Below, in pieces: positions 10,427 through 19,299 of a DNA stretch of 64,000 nt. The notes under the pieces were generated by a model. It was not told the origin of the DNA and did not search any database. It was given only the letters and a program-made list of their open reading frames with translations. Numbering within the stretch: position 1 is the stretch's first letter; every line of letters starts with the position of its first letter. The DNA is from Mauremys mutica (Eukaryota > Chordata > Testudines > Geoemydidae): NCBI RefSeq assembly GCF_020497125.1, contig NW_025422906.1, forward strand, positions 41,026 to 105,025, in the 5' to 3' direction. The translations under genes and the position numbers were made by a program.

Positions 10427-10429
10427 TCA
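10427..10429 (-). promoter_or_regulatory. In-frame UGA between gag and pol (readthrough stop)
   Basis: The gag frame ends CAA-TGA-CGG and continues open in the same frame into protease. Gammaretroviruses make Gag-Pol by suppressing exactly such a stop, usually UAG. UGA followed by CGG is a known leaky context. Downstream lie GGTACC and CCCCGGGG, self-complementary stretches that could form or join a structure. Readthrough itself is inferred. Confidence 0.8.
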
Positions 10430-11320
10430 TTGAGAAGGCTGAGTTTGCTGCAGCTGCTGCTGTTGCCCGTAGTTGATCCAGGCCTGAGGAACGGGCTGGG
10501 CTGGTGGTGCAGCGGTGTATTTGTCCCTGGTGTAAGTATCTGCGGATGCGACCGGACCCTCTGGGCGTCCCCAGGGGCATTCACGTTTAAAGTGACCGGG
10601 CTGTCCGCACTGAAAACAATTTCCTGGTGGCTGGGGTTGCCAGGACCCTCTTCCCCGAGCACCCTGAAATCCCCTGCCACGGCCACGGCTTCTGCCTCGA
10701 ATACCACCACGAAAAGCTAAAGCCATTAACTTATATTCTTCCTTTTTCTCTTTCTTTTTACTACTTTCCCTTTTTTTTTTTCCATGCAAAACTCCTCCCG
10801 AGGTGTGCCCCTCCATTTCCTCCTTATCCCTCTGCAGAGATTCCAATCTGGAGTCCTGCAGATTCCCCTCTGCTCTCTGGAGAGAGTCCCCTTGCGGAGG
10901 AATAGGGGCAGGTGCAGTGGGGACCAACTGACGAGTTAAAACACGCCGTGGTTTACACCCTTCATTGAAATAACATGGAGGGGGTTCACTCTCGGAAGAA
11001 TACCTGACTGCCATAATTTTTAAAGATTTCCACAGCTCTGCTGCTGTGTCCCAACAAAACCAGTAACATAACTGTTCCGGATGGTCTTTTTCGATCTGGC
11101 TCCTTACTCCTCTTAAGGCAGCCTGTTCGAAAGAGCCATACGAAGGCCACCTCATCTCCGGGTCGGCCAATACCGCGGTATACCCAGTCCAATTCCTTAC
11201 ACACAGTGTGTACAACTTCCTCCTAGACATTCCTGTCTGTACTGGGAGTTTCCCTTCATTCCATAACTTATTTACAATCCCCAGCGGACTCTCAAGAGGC
11301 ACGCTAGTCCCTTGACCCAT
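10427..11320 (-). CDS. gag: gag lacking capsid (matrix, linker, nucleocapsid), 297 aa
   Basis: Structural polyprotein. The ATG at 11320 has a strong context (ACCATGG) and gives an N-terminal MGQG with a Gly2 for myristoylation, as in gammaretroviral matrix. Matrix occupies about residues 1-110. A proline-rich linker follows (110-145), with PPPCYF where a PPPY late-domain motif would be expected. Residues 160-200 are highly charged (a Lys/Glu run near 181-195), like the C-terminal end of capsid. Then come an Arg/Gly-rich box (205-226) and one CCHC zinc knuckle (C235, C238, H243, C248), and a Gln-rich tail. Between linker and charged region I find no capsid core and no major homology region. 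Members of this family normally exceed 500 residues. An in-frame internal deletion is the simplest explanation. Such a Gag could bind membrane and RNA but should not assemble a core alone. Confidence 0.93.
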   Translation of the reverse strand: MGQGTSVPLESPLGIVNKLWNEGKLPVQTGMSRRKLYTLCVRNWTGYTAVLADPEMRWPSYGSFEQAALRGVRSQIEKDHPEQLCYWFCWDTAAELWKSLKIMAVRYSSESEPPPCYFNEGCKPRRVLTRQLVPTAPAPIPPQGDSLQRAEGNLQDSRLESLQRDKEEMEGHTSGGVLHGKKKRESSKKKEKKEEYKLMALAFRGGIRGRSRGRGRGFQGARGRGSWQPQPPGNCFQCGQPGHFKRECPWGRPEGPVASADTYTRDKYTAAPPAQPVPQAWINYGQQQQLQQTQPSQ

Positions 11321-11432
11321 GGTGTCTGACAGGAGCCCTCCAATTGGCGTTTATCCTGCTGTCCAGTACACGACCCCTCAATATTGAATTGGCTGGGAGA
11401 AATCTCCCGTGGCGCCTGCCAATTCGTATATG

Positions 11433-11447
11433 AGTGGTCTGACCACT
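11433..11447. repeat. Leader palindrome (possible dimerisation hairpin)
   Basis: AGTGGTC-T-GACCACT is a 7-bp inverted repeat around one base in the RNA leader, 25 bases downstream of the primer site. Gammaretroviral leaders use palindromic stem-loops to dimerise genomic RNA; that this one does so is inference. Confidence 0.5.
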
Positions 11448-11472
11448 GGACAGAGGCACCGCACCAGAAGGA

Positions 11473-11490
11473 ATCCCGGACGAGCCCCCA
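11473..11490 (-). promoter_or_regulatory. Primer binding site, tRNA-Pro
   Basis: On the proviral strand TGGGGGCTCGTCCGGGAT lies 3 bases after the 5' LTR. It is the 18-base complement of the 3' end of tRNA-Pro used by many gammaretroviruses, with no mismatch to the canonical site. The leader from here to the gag ATG is only about 150 bases. Confidence 0.96.
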
Positions 11491-11655
11491 AATTGTTAGG
11501 TAAAAAGCAAGTCCTACTCACCTCTCCAGCACCCGAGTTTGTGCGGAGTTGGTATAGGGCTCAGAAAACTGTCAGAGACCAGACAATAATTCGTTGATCA
11601 ACGGGCTCACACCATCCTTAGCTTAAGAGCAAAGCTTCGGAGTAAGTGTGGCAAG

Positions 11656-11661
11656 TTTATT
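11656..11661 (-). terminator. AATAAA in 5' LTR
   Basis: TTTATT on the plus strand; equivalent of 5552-5557 in the 3' LTR. Confidence 0.75.
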
Positions 11662-11678
11662 AGGGGTGAGCATCAATG

Positions 11679-11684
11679 TTTATA
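11679..11684 (-). promoter_or_regulatory. TATA box of the 5' LTR promoter
   Basis: TATAAA on the proviral strand within the U3 end, 17 bases upstream of AATAAA. It is the likely core promoter for the provirus. Confidence 0.78.
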
Positions 11685-11919
11685 CACAGAAGTAAACAAA
11701 GTGATTAACAGATCATAATGGTCATGCATAATCAATCAAGATTCTACAGGATAAAACAGGTTAAAATGTAAATTAGAAAAGACAAAGGAGGATATGGCTA
11801 CTTATTGGGAGGGGGGAGGTGTCAGGAGTAGTTCGCAGGTCAGAGCCTTGATTAAAAGTTTCAGACAGAGACATCAAGTCTGGATTAAGTTTAAACTCAT
11901 GAAAAGTTCAGACTCAACA

Positions 11920-11923
11920 GCAA
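11920..11923. repeat. Target-site duplication GCAA (right copy)
   Basis: Matches 5386-5389. The sequence resumes as TGTTAGACTGG, so the empty site would read GTGGCAATGTTAG. Confidence 0.95.
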
Positions 11924-12394
11924 TGTTAGACTGGCCATGTCGAATTTCCAGCTATACTTTTTCCCGTTATCAGTTTCGAGGTGGTTCACATGATCCATAG
12001 CAGTAGACTCAGCAATGTCACATTATTTTTGTATGTGCTGTTTTCTGAGCAAGAGTTCTTTTTTGCATTTTCAAAATTGTACATCTGAGACTTCTTTGAA
12101 GACTGAATCCTTTCCTCAAATCCCCAACCCGGCCTAAATGAAACGACTGCAAAGTGTAAACAGAGAGATAAGTAAAGGTGCTTGTCTTCTGAGGAACAAA
12201 GCTGTGAGGCAATTCAAGCTGGAGGATGTTACAATTTGAGAGACATTCTATATTCTCTCTCTTGTGCAGACTGTTTAATATTTGTTCTTCTTTATTTGTT
12301 TTGCCATAATCTAAACTGTAAGGGAAAGACCTGTTTTTCAGTAGGGAACAAATAAAAGTTCAGAACCGATACTGTTGTATAGCTCTGACCGGCC
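11924..12394. other. No gene recognised; right flank of provirus
   Basis: AT-rich DNA without a recognisable repeat or coding domain. Confidence 0.55.
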
Positions 12395-12532
12395 AGATTT
12401 TCAAAAGAGCTCCTCTGCCATTTCGGCACTTAAATGGAATGGGCAGAGTTTAACAAGCGTTTAGTGCTCAGCATCCCCCATTGAAAACAATAGGCACTTT
12501 TGAGTGCTGAGCACTTGTGAAAATTTGGCTGC
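12395..12532. repeat. Palindromic dispersed repeat (GATTTTCAAA family)
   Basis: Begins GGCCAGATTTTCAAAAGAGC and ends GTGAAAATTTGGC, with TTTAGTGCTCAGCA and TGAGTGCTGAGCA as inner opposed copies. Related diverged pieces are at 40395-40600 and 41590-41760. It looks like an old foldback MITE. Confidence 0.6.
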
Positions 12533-12549
12533 TTCTTTCAAGTATCTAA

Positions 12550-12823
12550 GGGTACATCTACAGTGAAAAAAACCTGTGGCAGTGAGTCTGAGCCTCGGTC
12601 AATGGACTTAGGCTCACGCTGTGGGGTGAAAAATAGCTGTATATCTATTCCCACTCAGGCTGGAGCTTGGCCTCGGAGACCTGGTGAGGCAGGAGGGTCT
12701 CAGAGACCAGGCTGCAGCCCCAGCAGGAACATCTACACTGCTGTTTTTCACCCCTGATAGCACAAGCCCCACAAGCCTGAGTCAGTTGACCTGGTCTCTG
12801 AGTCTTTCTATTGACTGTAATTG
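12550..12823. mobile_element. Harbinger-like MITE, foldback
   Basis: Starts GGGTACATCTACAG after a TAA. The interior folds: GGGGTGAAAAATAGCTGT at 12625 on is opposed by ACACTGCTGTTTTTCACCCC near 12735-12755, and GAGCCTCGG pairs with later CCTGGTCTC-type segments. The right end has decayed, so the second TAA is not certain. Class inferred from the TAA and the similarity of its end to 22959-23243. Confidence 0.6.
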
Positions 12824-14729
12824 AACCTGAGCTCTTCTGAAAATCTAGCCCAGTTTTTACATCTACCAGCTGACCATCAGCAATTGGATACAGGGAGAAT
12901 TCCTCCCAGATGCTGCACCAACAGACACACAAAGAGCTATTCACCCTTCTCGCTAAGATTGCTCCCTTCTACCAAACACTAAGTGACCACAGGCCTGATG
13001 CAAACCCAGTTTAAGTAATTGAAAATACTCCCAATGCCGTCAATAGGCTCTGGACCAGCCTCCGAGATAGCCTTATGTAAACTACTCTGTGTTATTTACA
13101 ATAGTACTGACACACAGAAAGAAAAAAAGGAAGGCTAAGATGTTTAGCTTGGAATTTGATTGGAAAATCAGATGACATAATGCTGAGTGACTTCTACATG
13201 TTATAAGAGACTCGGTTCTTCATTATATCTACATCAAGCCTAATGACGGTCGGGTTTAGTAGAAGTTGAGAAGAATGAAGAAATGGCCCTTTGTTGCTAT
13301 TCTATATCTTCATGCTATAGGGTGTTTGCAGGAGAGTACCAGTAGTTAACAGTAACAGCAGACAGTGAGTAGGGCAAAAGCATGCCCCTTTAGCTCTGCA
13401 TTGGGTGAAGTTAGACAGCCTGAAGGAACAGGATCCATGTCAATGCTCATTAACTTTGTCCTTTGTATCAGCAGGCTATGTCAGTGGGTTGGGAAGATAA
13501 GACTTCACTGAGATAGCAGCCACATAAAAATGATGACAAACTGCAGTGACAAGATAGTATTGGTAGCTTGGAAAGAGTAACATAAAATCTACAGAAAACT
13601 GTTCAAAGAGCAGCTCTACTTAAAACTGTTAGCGCCACAGAACGACCTCACACATCTGATTTTTATACCAGCAAATGCAGACAGGGCTATGTTCTATGCT
13701 GTAGGCATTGGGCAGGTTCTCATGCTGAATCAAGAAGGAGCAGAGGGGAAAGAGGGAAGATTGAGGCAGATTATCACTGCTACATCTGCTGTCTGATCTC
13801 AGGCTCTCAAATAACTGACCCATTTTATGAAAAAAAAAGGTATAATCAAAATGGAAATGGGAAACATGACAGTATTTGACAAATTAATGGTGCTGTAGCT
13901 TTGTAATGGTTGAGAAAAGGAAAAACTCACAAGTGACAGAGGCAGTGTTGGCCTGTGCTTGCGAGGGTGGTGCAATACATTACTTTAAAATTATAATTGG
14001 CATCCAACAACCAACCACCTGCCACTCCCTAACCCCCCCCCCCACCCATAAATCAGCTGCTGTGTTAGTGGAATTGCTTTTAATTTCTCTTTCTTCTTCT
14101 CCACCCAAGACACTTTGAAACAATCATTTTAGTCAAATTTAAAAATAAATGATACCACAGATAGACCAGTAATACTTCTCTCTCCATCAGAGAAAATAAA
14201 ATGGGAAGTGGCATAAACAAACTGTGGAGGAACTGGAGTGGTTGACTGCAGTGCTGCTTTAATTAATAAATGCCTTGCCTTGCCAGGCACAATGTGATAG
14301 ATATTGACCCTGGAAAGAAATAGAACTGTCCTGTGAGTAATACAGTGCTCATTAGTGCTGCAGACATGTCTAAGATAGCACTTAGCTGGGGGAGGGAAGG
14401 GGGGAGGTTTGGAAGAGGACAGGTGGTTGTGTTTTGTTTACTGCTTTTATTCTGGTCATTGTTTACTGTGAATTATACTGTCTAAAACAGAAGGCTGGTT
14501 GATGGGGAGGTTTCTGTGTCTGTTACAGCAATGCAGAGGTTACAGTATTTCTGCCCTATCTACAGTACATTCAGCAACCAGGCTCACTCACTTTGAGTAA
14601 AGGTCAGCCTAGTACAGGCGGTCCACATAGAGCCGTGTGTGCCAATTAGGCAACTCTAAAGCCTGAGTAAAGGGTTTAAGGAAGCTTCAAGTGGTGCATT
14701 GGGCCTTGCCCAAACTCTTTACTTTAGAT
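12824..14729. other. No gene recognised
   Basis: Unique-looking AT-rich DNA. It contains an 11-C tract near 14033-14043 and no domain-bearing frame. Confidence 0.55.
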
Positions 14730-14898
14730 GAGGGGTCAGCAACCTCTGGCACGCGGCTCGCCAGGGTAAGCCCCCTGGTGGGCTGGACCAGTTTGTTTAC
14801 CTGCTGCGTCCGCAGGTTCGGCCGATCGCGGCTCCCACTGGCCACGGTTCGCCACTCCAGGCCAATGGAGGGGGTGGGGAGCAGCATGGGCCGCTTCC
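14730..14898. mobile_element. hAT-like MITE, left half
   Basis: AGGGGTCAGCAACCTCTGGC is followed by TTTGTTTACCTGCTGCGTCC and GGCCGATCGCGGCTCCCACT. It lines up with the left half of the complete palindromic element at 21535-21869. The opposing arm is missing, so it is truncated here. Confidence 0.75.
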
Positions 14899-15164
14899 AG
14901 AAGTTGCTGACTGCTGCTTCAGAGTGAATTTCATTATTACATGGGGCTTAACTGGTATGTATTACAGTCTTGTGCAGCCCTCCCTATACTGAGGGTTAAA
15001 TTGGGCCCTCACAAGGTCCTATACACTTCAGTTCTTTTCTAGTCCATACCATATAGGTCTTCATACTGCCCGCCTTACTGTGTTATCTGAACATCTTCCA
15101 ATAGTGCATTAACTGATCTGACTGGAGCTGGATGGGAAACAGGTTTCCCATCTCATGAGTATTT

Positions 15165-15500
15165 TTCAGAGCTTGACATTTTTTTCCATTTAGAATCAGG
15201 ATGAAAAATCAAAATCTTGAAAATATTTGCAAACAGAAAAGTTGAAAAAAAATAGTTTGGGTCAATCAAAACATATTTAATAATTTAAAAACATTTCAGG
15301 TCAATTTCAACCTTTTTCCTGTAACCTTTTCTTTGTTGGTCTAATTGGCTTAAATTGCTAAATGAACAGTCATTTTGAACTGGCACGCCAGAATTTTCGA
15401 TTTTGAACATATTAAAACAAAATATTTTGACAATTTCAAAATGTTTTTCTCAATTTTTTTTTAGTTAGGAAGTTTGTTGAACCCCTCCCTGTTTGGCGAA
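15165..15500. repeat. TTTCAA/TTGAAA-rich dispersed repeat
   Basis: Dense alternation of TTTTCAAA and GAAAATTT words, ending near ACCAACCAGCTCTAG. Similar blocks are at 19655-19995, 35025-35450, 41045-41450, 43660-43900 and 59590-59800. Probably one old DNA-transposon family. Boundaries are approximate. Confidence 0.5.
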
Positions 15501-15726
15501 TAGTTTTGGTTTTGACAAATCGGCATTTTTCAATGAAGAAACAAGGGGAAATTACCAACCAGCTCTAGCTGTAACTAATATCTGTCAGATATGGTTTGTT
15601 CTCTCTCATGTTGAAGACTTACGTGGTGCATATGGCCTCAAGCAGGACTTGTGTTCTGAGGTGAGTTGTTTAATTGTTCCCTTCCTTTTTCTCATTGTTT
15701 ATTTTATCTACTATTTTATCAAGGAG

Positions 15727-15970
15727 TAATGGTCTCAAGTTGCAGTGGGGGAGGTTTAGGTTGGATATTAGGAAAAACTTTTTCGCTAGGAGGGTGGTGA
15801 AGCACTGGAATGGGTTACCTAGGGAGGTGGTGGAATCTCCTTCCTTAGAGGTTTTTAAGGTCAGGCTTGACAAAGCCCTGGCTGGGATGATTTCGTTGGG
15901 GATTGGTCCTGCTTTGAGCAGGGGGTTGGACTAGATGACCTCCTGAGGTCTCTTCCAACCCTGATATTCT
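15727..15970 (+). mobile_element. CR1 LINE, 3' end
   Basis: Encodes the last part of the CR1 second protein, recognisable from [23 protein letters not shown] and [10 protein letters not shown], followed by the 3' tail with GGTTGGACTAGATGACCTCC and CCAACCCTGATATTCTA. The 5' part is absent, which is the usual 5' truncation from incomplete reverse transcription. Confidence 0.93.
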
Positions 15971-17762
15971 ACTGTTGCTTTATAAAAGCAAATTGTTTTA
16001 TTAAAAATTAAGGATTCAGTTGTGCACCCCTTACTCACAACTTGTGTGAAAGTGCTATTTGTGAAGGTTAAGGTCACAGAACTAAGACCCAGGTTCCAAA
16101 GGTCCTTAGGCACTGAACTACCATTGATTTCACTGGGAATTAAGCATCTAAATCCCTATGAGGGTCTGGACCTACACCCTTAAAATCTGTATTACTGAAA
16201 CTTAAAAACTGCACAATTTTAGTCACATAGTGGGGTAGGGGAATAAATATTTTCATGGTGTAATTTCACTGAAATCATCAACATGGATTAATTTGGACCA
16301 ATAACTGCAAAAACTGAAGTGCAGTTCTGCTCTAAAAATTAACTCTGTTAAATGGTGTTGTGGTTTTCCATAATCAATGTGTCACTGCTTTTTCCATATT
16401 GCATTTGCTCTTTTTAGAAAGGAATAAGATGCTCTCTAACTCCCAGCCCCATAAACTCACCCTGGCTTCCAACAGTTATGCTGAGTTCTTTCCAGTTCAC
16501 ACATCTGTTGAGCTCAAATTTTGAGAGAGACCAAATTTCACCCTCCACCATCGCTGACAACCACCCATTGTCTGCAGATTGTGTCATAACTCCTGTGAAA
16601 ATCCTCACACACCTAGCAGGAGGATGGGAGGTCTACACAGGGATCACTGGGGGTACAATGGGAAGACAATGTTTGCATACATGTAATAAGACGTAAATTG
16701 ACCTACAGATGATGCACAAGATAGAAAGAACCCAGCTTGACTATCAGAGCCCAGGATGAGGCTATGAAGCTGTGAGGTAGAAAAAAGCATCTTTTTACTT
16801 CCAAACTGAGCAAGCGGGATAGGGAAAATCAGTGAAACACACAAAGGTGAAGTCTGTGTTACTGAAATTTTCCACTGGGTATGCTCAGTTCCCCATTTTC
16901 AAACATTCATAATATTGTTAATTTTCAATCACATTTCCCTGAGGAACAGTCCTCTCCTTGAGGAATATCATTTTGTCTAATTCTGAGGTTTGACTGTTGT
17001 TGAGTTATCGCGGTAAACAAAAATATATTTCTTTTCAAACTTAAAAAAATAAAGGACAGCACAAAATTTTCCTCAAACTTACAATTGTTTGGAAAATTAG
17101 GAATGATTACAAACAGGGAGATTGAAACCAATTTGCTACGTGAGTACCAAGCAAATGTTAGAGTGATATTTCAGCAAACACTTGACTACTGTTGATTGTA
17201 ACAGGCATCTTGATGCTTCTTTGCTATCAAAGGAAGGCAGCAATAGTGCAGTTAGAGTAGAGGGTCAGCAGCAAAACAGTTAATTGTAATATTGAATCTT
17301 AGGAAAAACACTGTAAATCAAACTTTATTCCCTAGACAAAAAAATGCAAACAATTAGAACAAACAATTTTAATATTTTCACAAATTAACAGTTAATTAGT
17401 AATTGTTATGCCAATGAGCCACATTCTCATCATGTGTCATGCCTCCCTTTGGTTTTTGTAGGAATGTCTGCTGAGAAAAAACAATTTGCTTGAAGGCTGG
17501 CATACTGATTTCCAAACGACAGATTACTTGATACACATTTCCATCCAAATCCCTGCAAAGGATCTCAAATGGGAGGAGGTGTCCAAAGCCCAGTCCACTC
17601 CCGCAGTAAGATGGTGCCTGGCTTCAAGTATGTAGTGGGGGGCATGGATCAGCTTTCATGTCATGCTGCCCGTCAGCACCCAGCCCAGGCCGGGGAAAGC
17701 TAATGATCCAACCAGCAGACTGAATTCAGTGGTGAATCCTGGTCATATGTCACTTGAGGCAC
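15971..17762. other. No gene recognised
   Basis: AT-rich, no clear repeat or coding domain. Confidence 0.55.
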
Positions 17763-17767
17763 GTTAC

Positions 17768-18082
17768 TGTAGCAATGAATGAAGCCAAGTCCGTCAGTCT
17801 GTTCCCGTGGAGCGCCCCCAGCGGGGGTTTTCCACGTCCTTTTATTATAATGGTTACATAAATCATCCTATTATGCGCATGTACTAACACAAGCCAGCTC
17901 CTTGCCCCCTCTCCTGATTGGTGCTTTATGCACTGCGTACTTCAGTGGTATGCACCTGGTCGGCGCTTAATCAGTGTGTCTCCTGACCGGAAGTGTGGGG
18001 GGGTGGGAACCACTTCAGCCGCTCTAAGTGCGGGGGTGGTCTTCCGACCCCCTTAGTGCTTAAGAAGTGTAAAGTTCCTACA
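17768..18082 (-). mobile_element. Solo LTR (315 bp) with GTTAC target duplication
   Basis: The unit begins TGTAG and ends CTACA, so it has TG...CA ends and a 5-bp terminal inverted repeat. GTTAC stands directly on both sides (17763-17767 and 18083-18087). On the minus strand it has TTATAATAAAAGG, usable as TATA box or poly(A) signal, 80-90 bases before the end, which favours minus orientation. No internal sequence is present, so it is a product of LTR-LTR recombination. A 5-bp duplication fits an ERV-L/spuma-like or Gypsy element rather than the gamma type of the provirus. Confidence 0.85.
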
Positions 18083-18087
18083 GTTAC

Positions 18088-19034
18088 ACATCTGCTAAGA
18101 AGAAGTGTGTAGTAAGATATGTTCTCCCTTGTGGAAGAGAGGAAAGGAAAGTACTTAAAGTGTCAAAAATGTCCTAGGCCAGCTTTACTCCAGCTATCTG
18201 TCTTGTCTAAAATGCTACCCAATTCTCCCTAATCAGAATCAAAGCTCCAATCGTTTCTTTGGGAGCCTCCTGTTTATAAAAGTTAGGACATCTAATCAGA
18301 GAACGGAAACAATACCATGTGGCATAGGTGGCCATTCATAAAGTCAGCATATAAATTCCAAATAGCCTAATAAATAAATAACATGAACAAAGTATCCATA
18401 ATTTTTTTGGAATAACACACTAATTTATAAACTGCAATCCATTTGCAGACAATTTGAGAACAGGAAAAAAGGTAAAAGTTGATGGATAAATTGCATGCAA
18501 CTAATACTTCTACCATCTCTAAGTAAAAATGTGTATTTAACCCCCATTTGCAATTATAAAATTCCATATGAGGAAGCATGTTTAAATCCTGTTGGAACCA
18601 ATGTTTATTCTGAATTGGTGATGGCAGTAGGAGCTGTAGAATGGAAAGTAGCTTTTTACCACTTGTGGTAGTAGATATAGTAGATTCAATGTAACATTAC
18701 ACTTTGGGTTTTGGCAAAAATAATAGCAGACCAGGTCATTTAATAGTTCAAGCAAAATATGTTTCTGCGAGGATGGACCTACAATTGCCAAGCTGTATGA
18801 AAACTCTGCTTTGTGTTACCGATTAAGAAAGGCTGGGCATTGCAGGAAGGTGGCAAGGTAGTCAGGACAGGAAAGAACAAAATGAAATGGAAAATAATGT
18901 AAGAAGCAGAAACAAGGCAACAGAAAGAGAAGGACGAGAAGAGGCATTAAAGGGGGAAAGAGTTGAGAGTAGAATCAGTGACACAAGGGTAATTCTCTTC
19001 CATGACTGGGAGGGAAATGCTGAAACATAGTGTA
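18088..19034. other. No gene recognised
   Basis: AT-rich with a purine-rich stretch near 18860-18965. No domain-bearing frame. Confidence 0.55.
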
Positions 19035-19260
19035 GTTACCCTTGGGAGGTAGAAGACTTAGGTTTTATTCCTGATTTTGCCACTCAATGTGGCTCCAATC
19101 CAGCAAAGCACTTAAGCATGTAATTAACTTTACGCATGTGAATTGGCCCACTGATTCAATGAAACGACTTGTGTACTTAAAGATAAGCATGTGCTTAAGT
19201 GCTGTTCTGGATAAGTGTCTGTGTGACCTTGGGCAAATCATTAAGCATTAGATTAGTATG
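19035..19260 (+). mobile_element. MIR-like SINE split by a palindromic insertion
   Basis: The core halves GAAGACTTAGGTTTTATTCC...TTTTGCCACT and TGTCTGTGTGACCTTGGGCA are what MIR/CORE-SINEs show in continuous order. Here 19085-19211 separates them. The family is ancient in amniotes, so the inserted unit is younger. Confidence 0.7.
19090..19211. repeat. Palindromic MITE-like unit inside the MIR
   Basis: TCCAGCAAAGCACTTAAGCA on the left opposes CATGTGCTTAAGTGCTGTTC on the right. A related copy is at 42650-42795. Confidence 0.72.
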
Positions 19261-19267
19261 CTTAAGG

Positions 19268-19299
19268 CACAGTCCTGTTTTCCTGAAAACAGGACTGTG
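19268..19299. repeat. Perfect 14-bp inverted repeat, 4-nt loop
   Basis: CACAGTCCTGTTTT and AAAACAGGACTGTG flank CCTG. Every arm base pairs. It lies just downstream of the MIR. Confidence 0.9.

Larger units (their letters stand above)
5390..11919 (-). mobile_element. Gammaretrovirus-like (class I) endogenous provirus
   Basis: A full provirus layout on the minus strand: 5' LTR, proline-tRNA primer site, gag, UGA stop, pro, RT, remnant RNase H, integrase, env and 3' LTR, with a 4-bp GCAA duplication outside. Class I assignment rests on the primer-site sequence, gag and pol in one frame separated by a stop codon, a single CCHC knuckle in Gag, the LPQG and YVDD motifs of RT, a CXXC motif in SU with CX6CC in TM, and the integrase-env overlap. 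At 6.5 kb it is shorter than the 8 kb or more usual for the group. The shortfall is explained by missing capsid, RT connection and RNase H sequence. No part is expected to be infectious as it stands. Confidence 0.97.
11494..11919 (-). mobile_element. Proviral 5' LTR (426 bp)
   Basis: Identical by eye to the 3' LTR and of the same length, with TG...CA ends. It carries the promoter that would start genomic RNA. TATA box at 11679-11684, AATAAA at 11656-11661, and the palindrome CGTTGATCAACG at 11592-11603. It abuts the right GCAA duplication. Confidence 0.96.
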
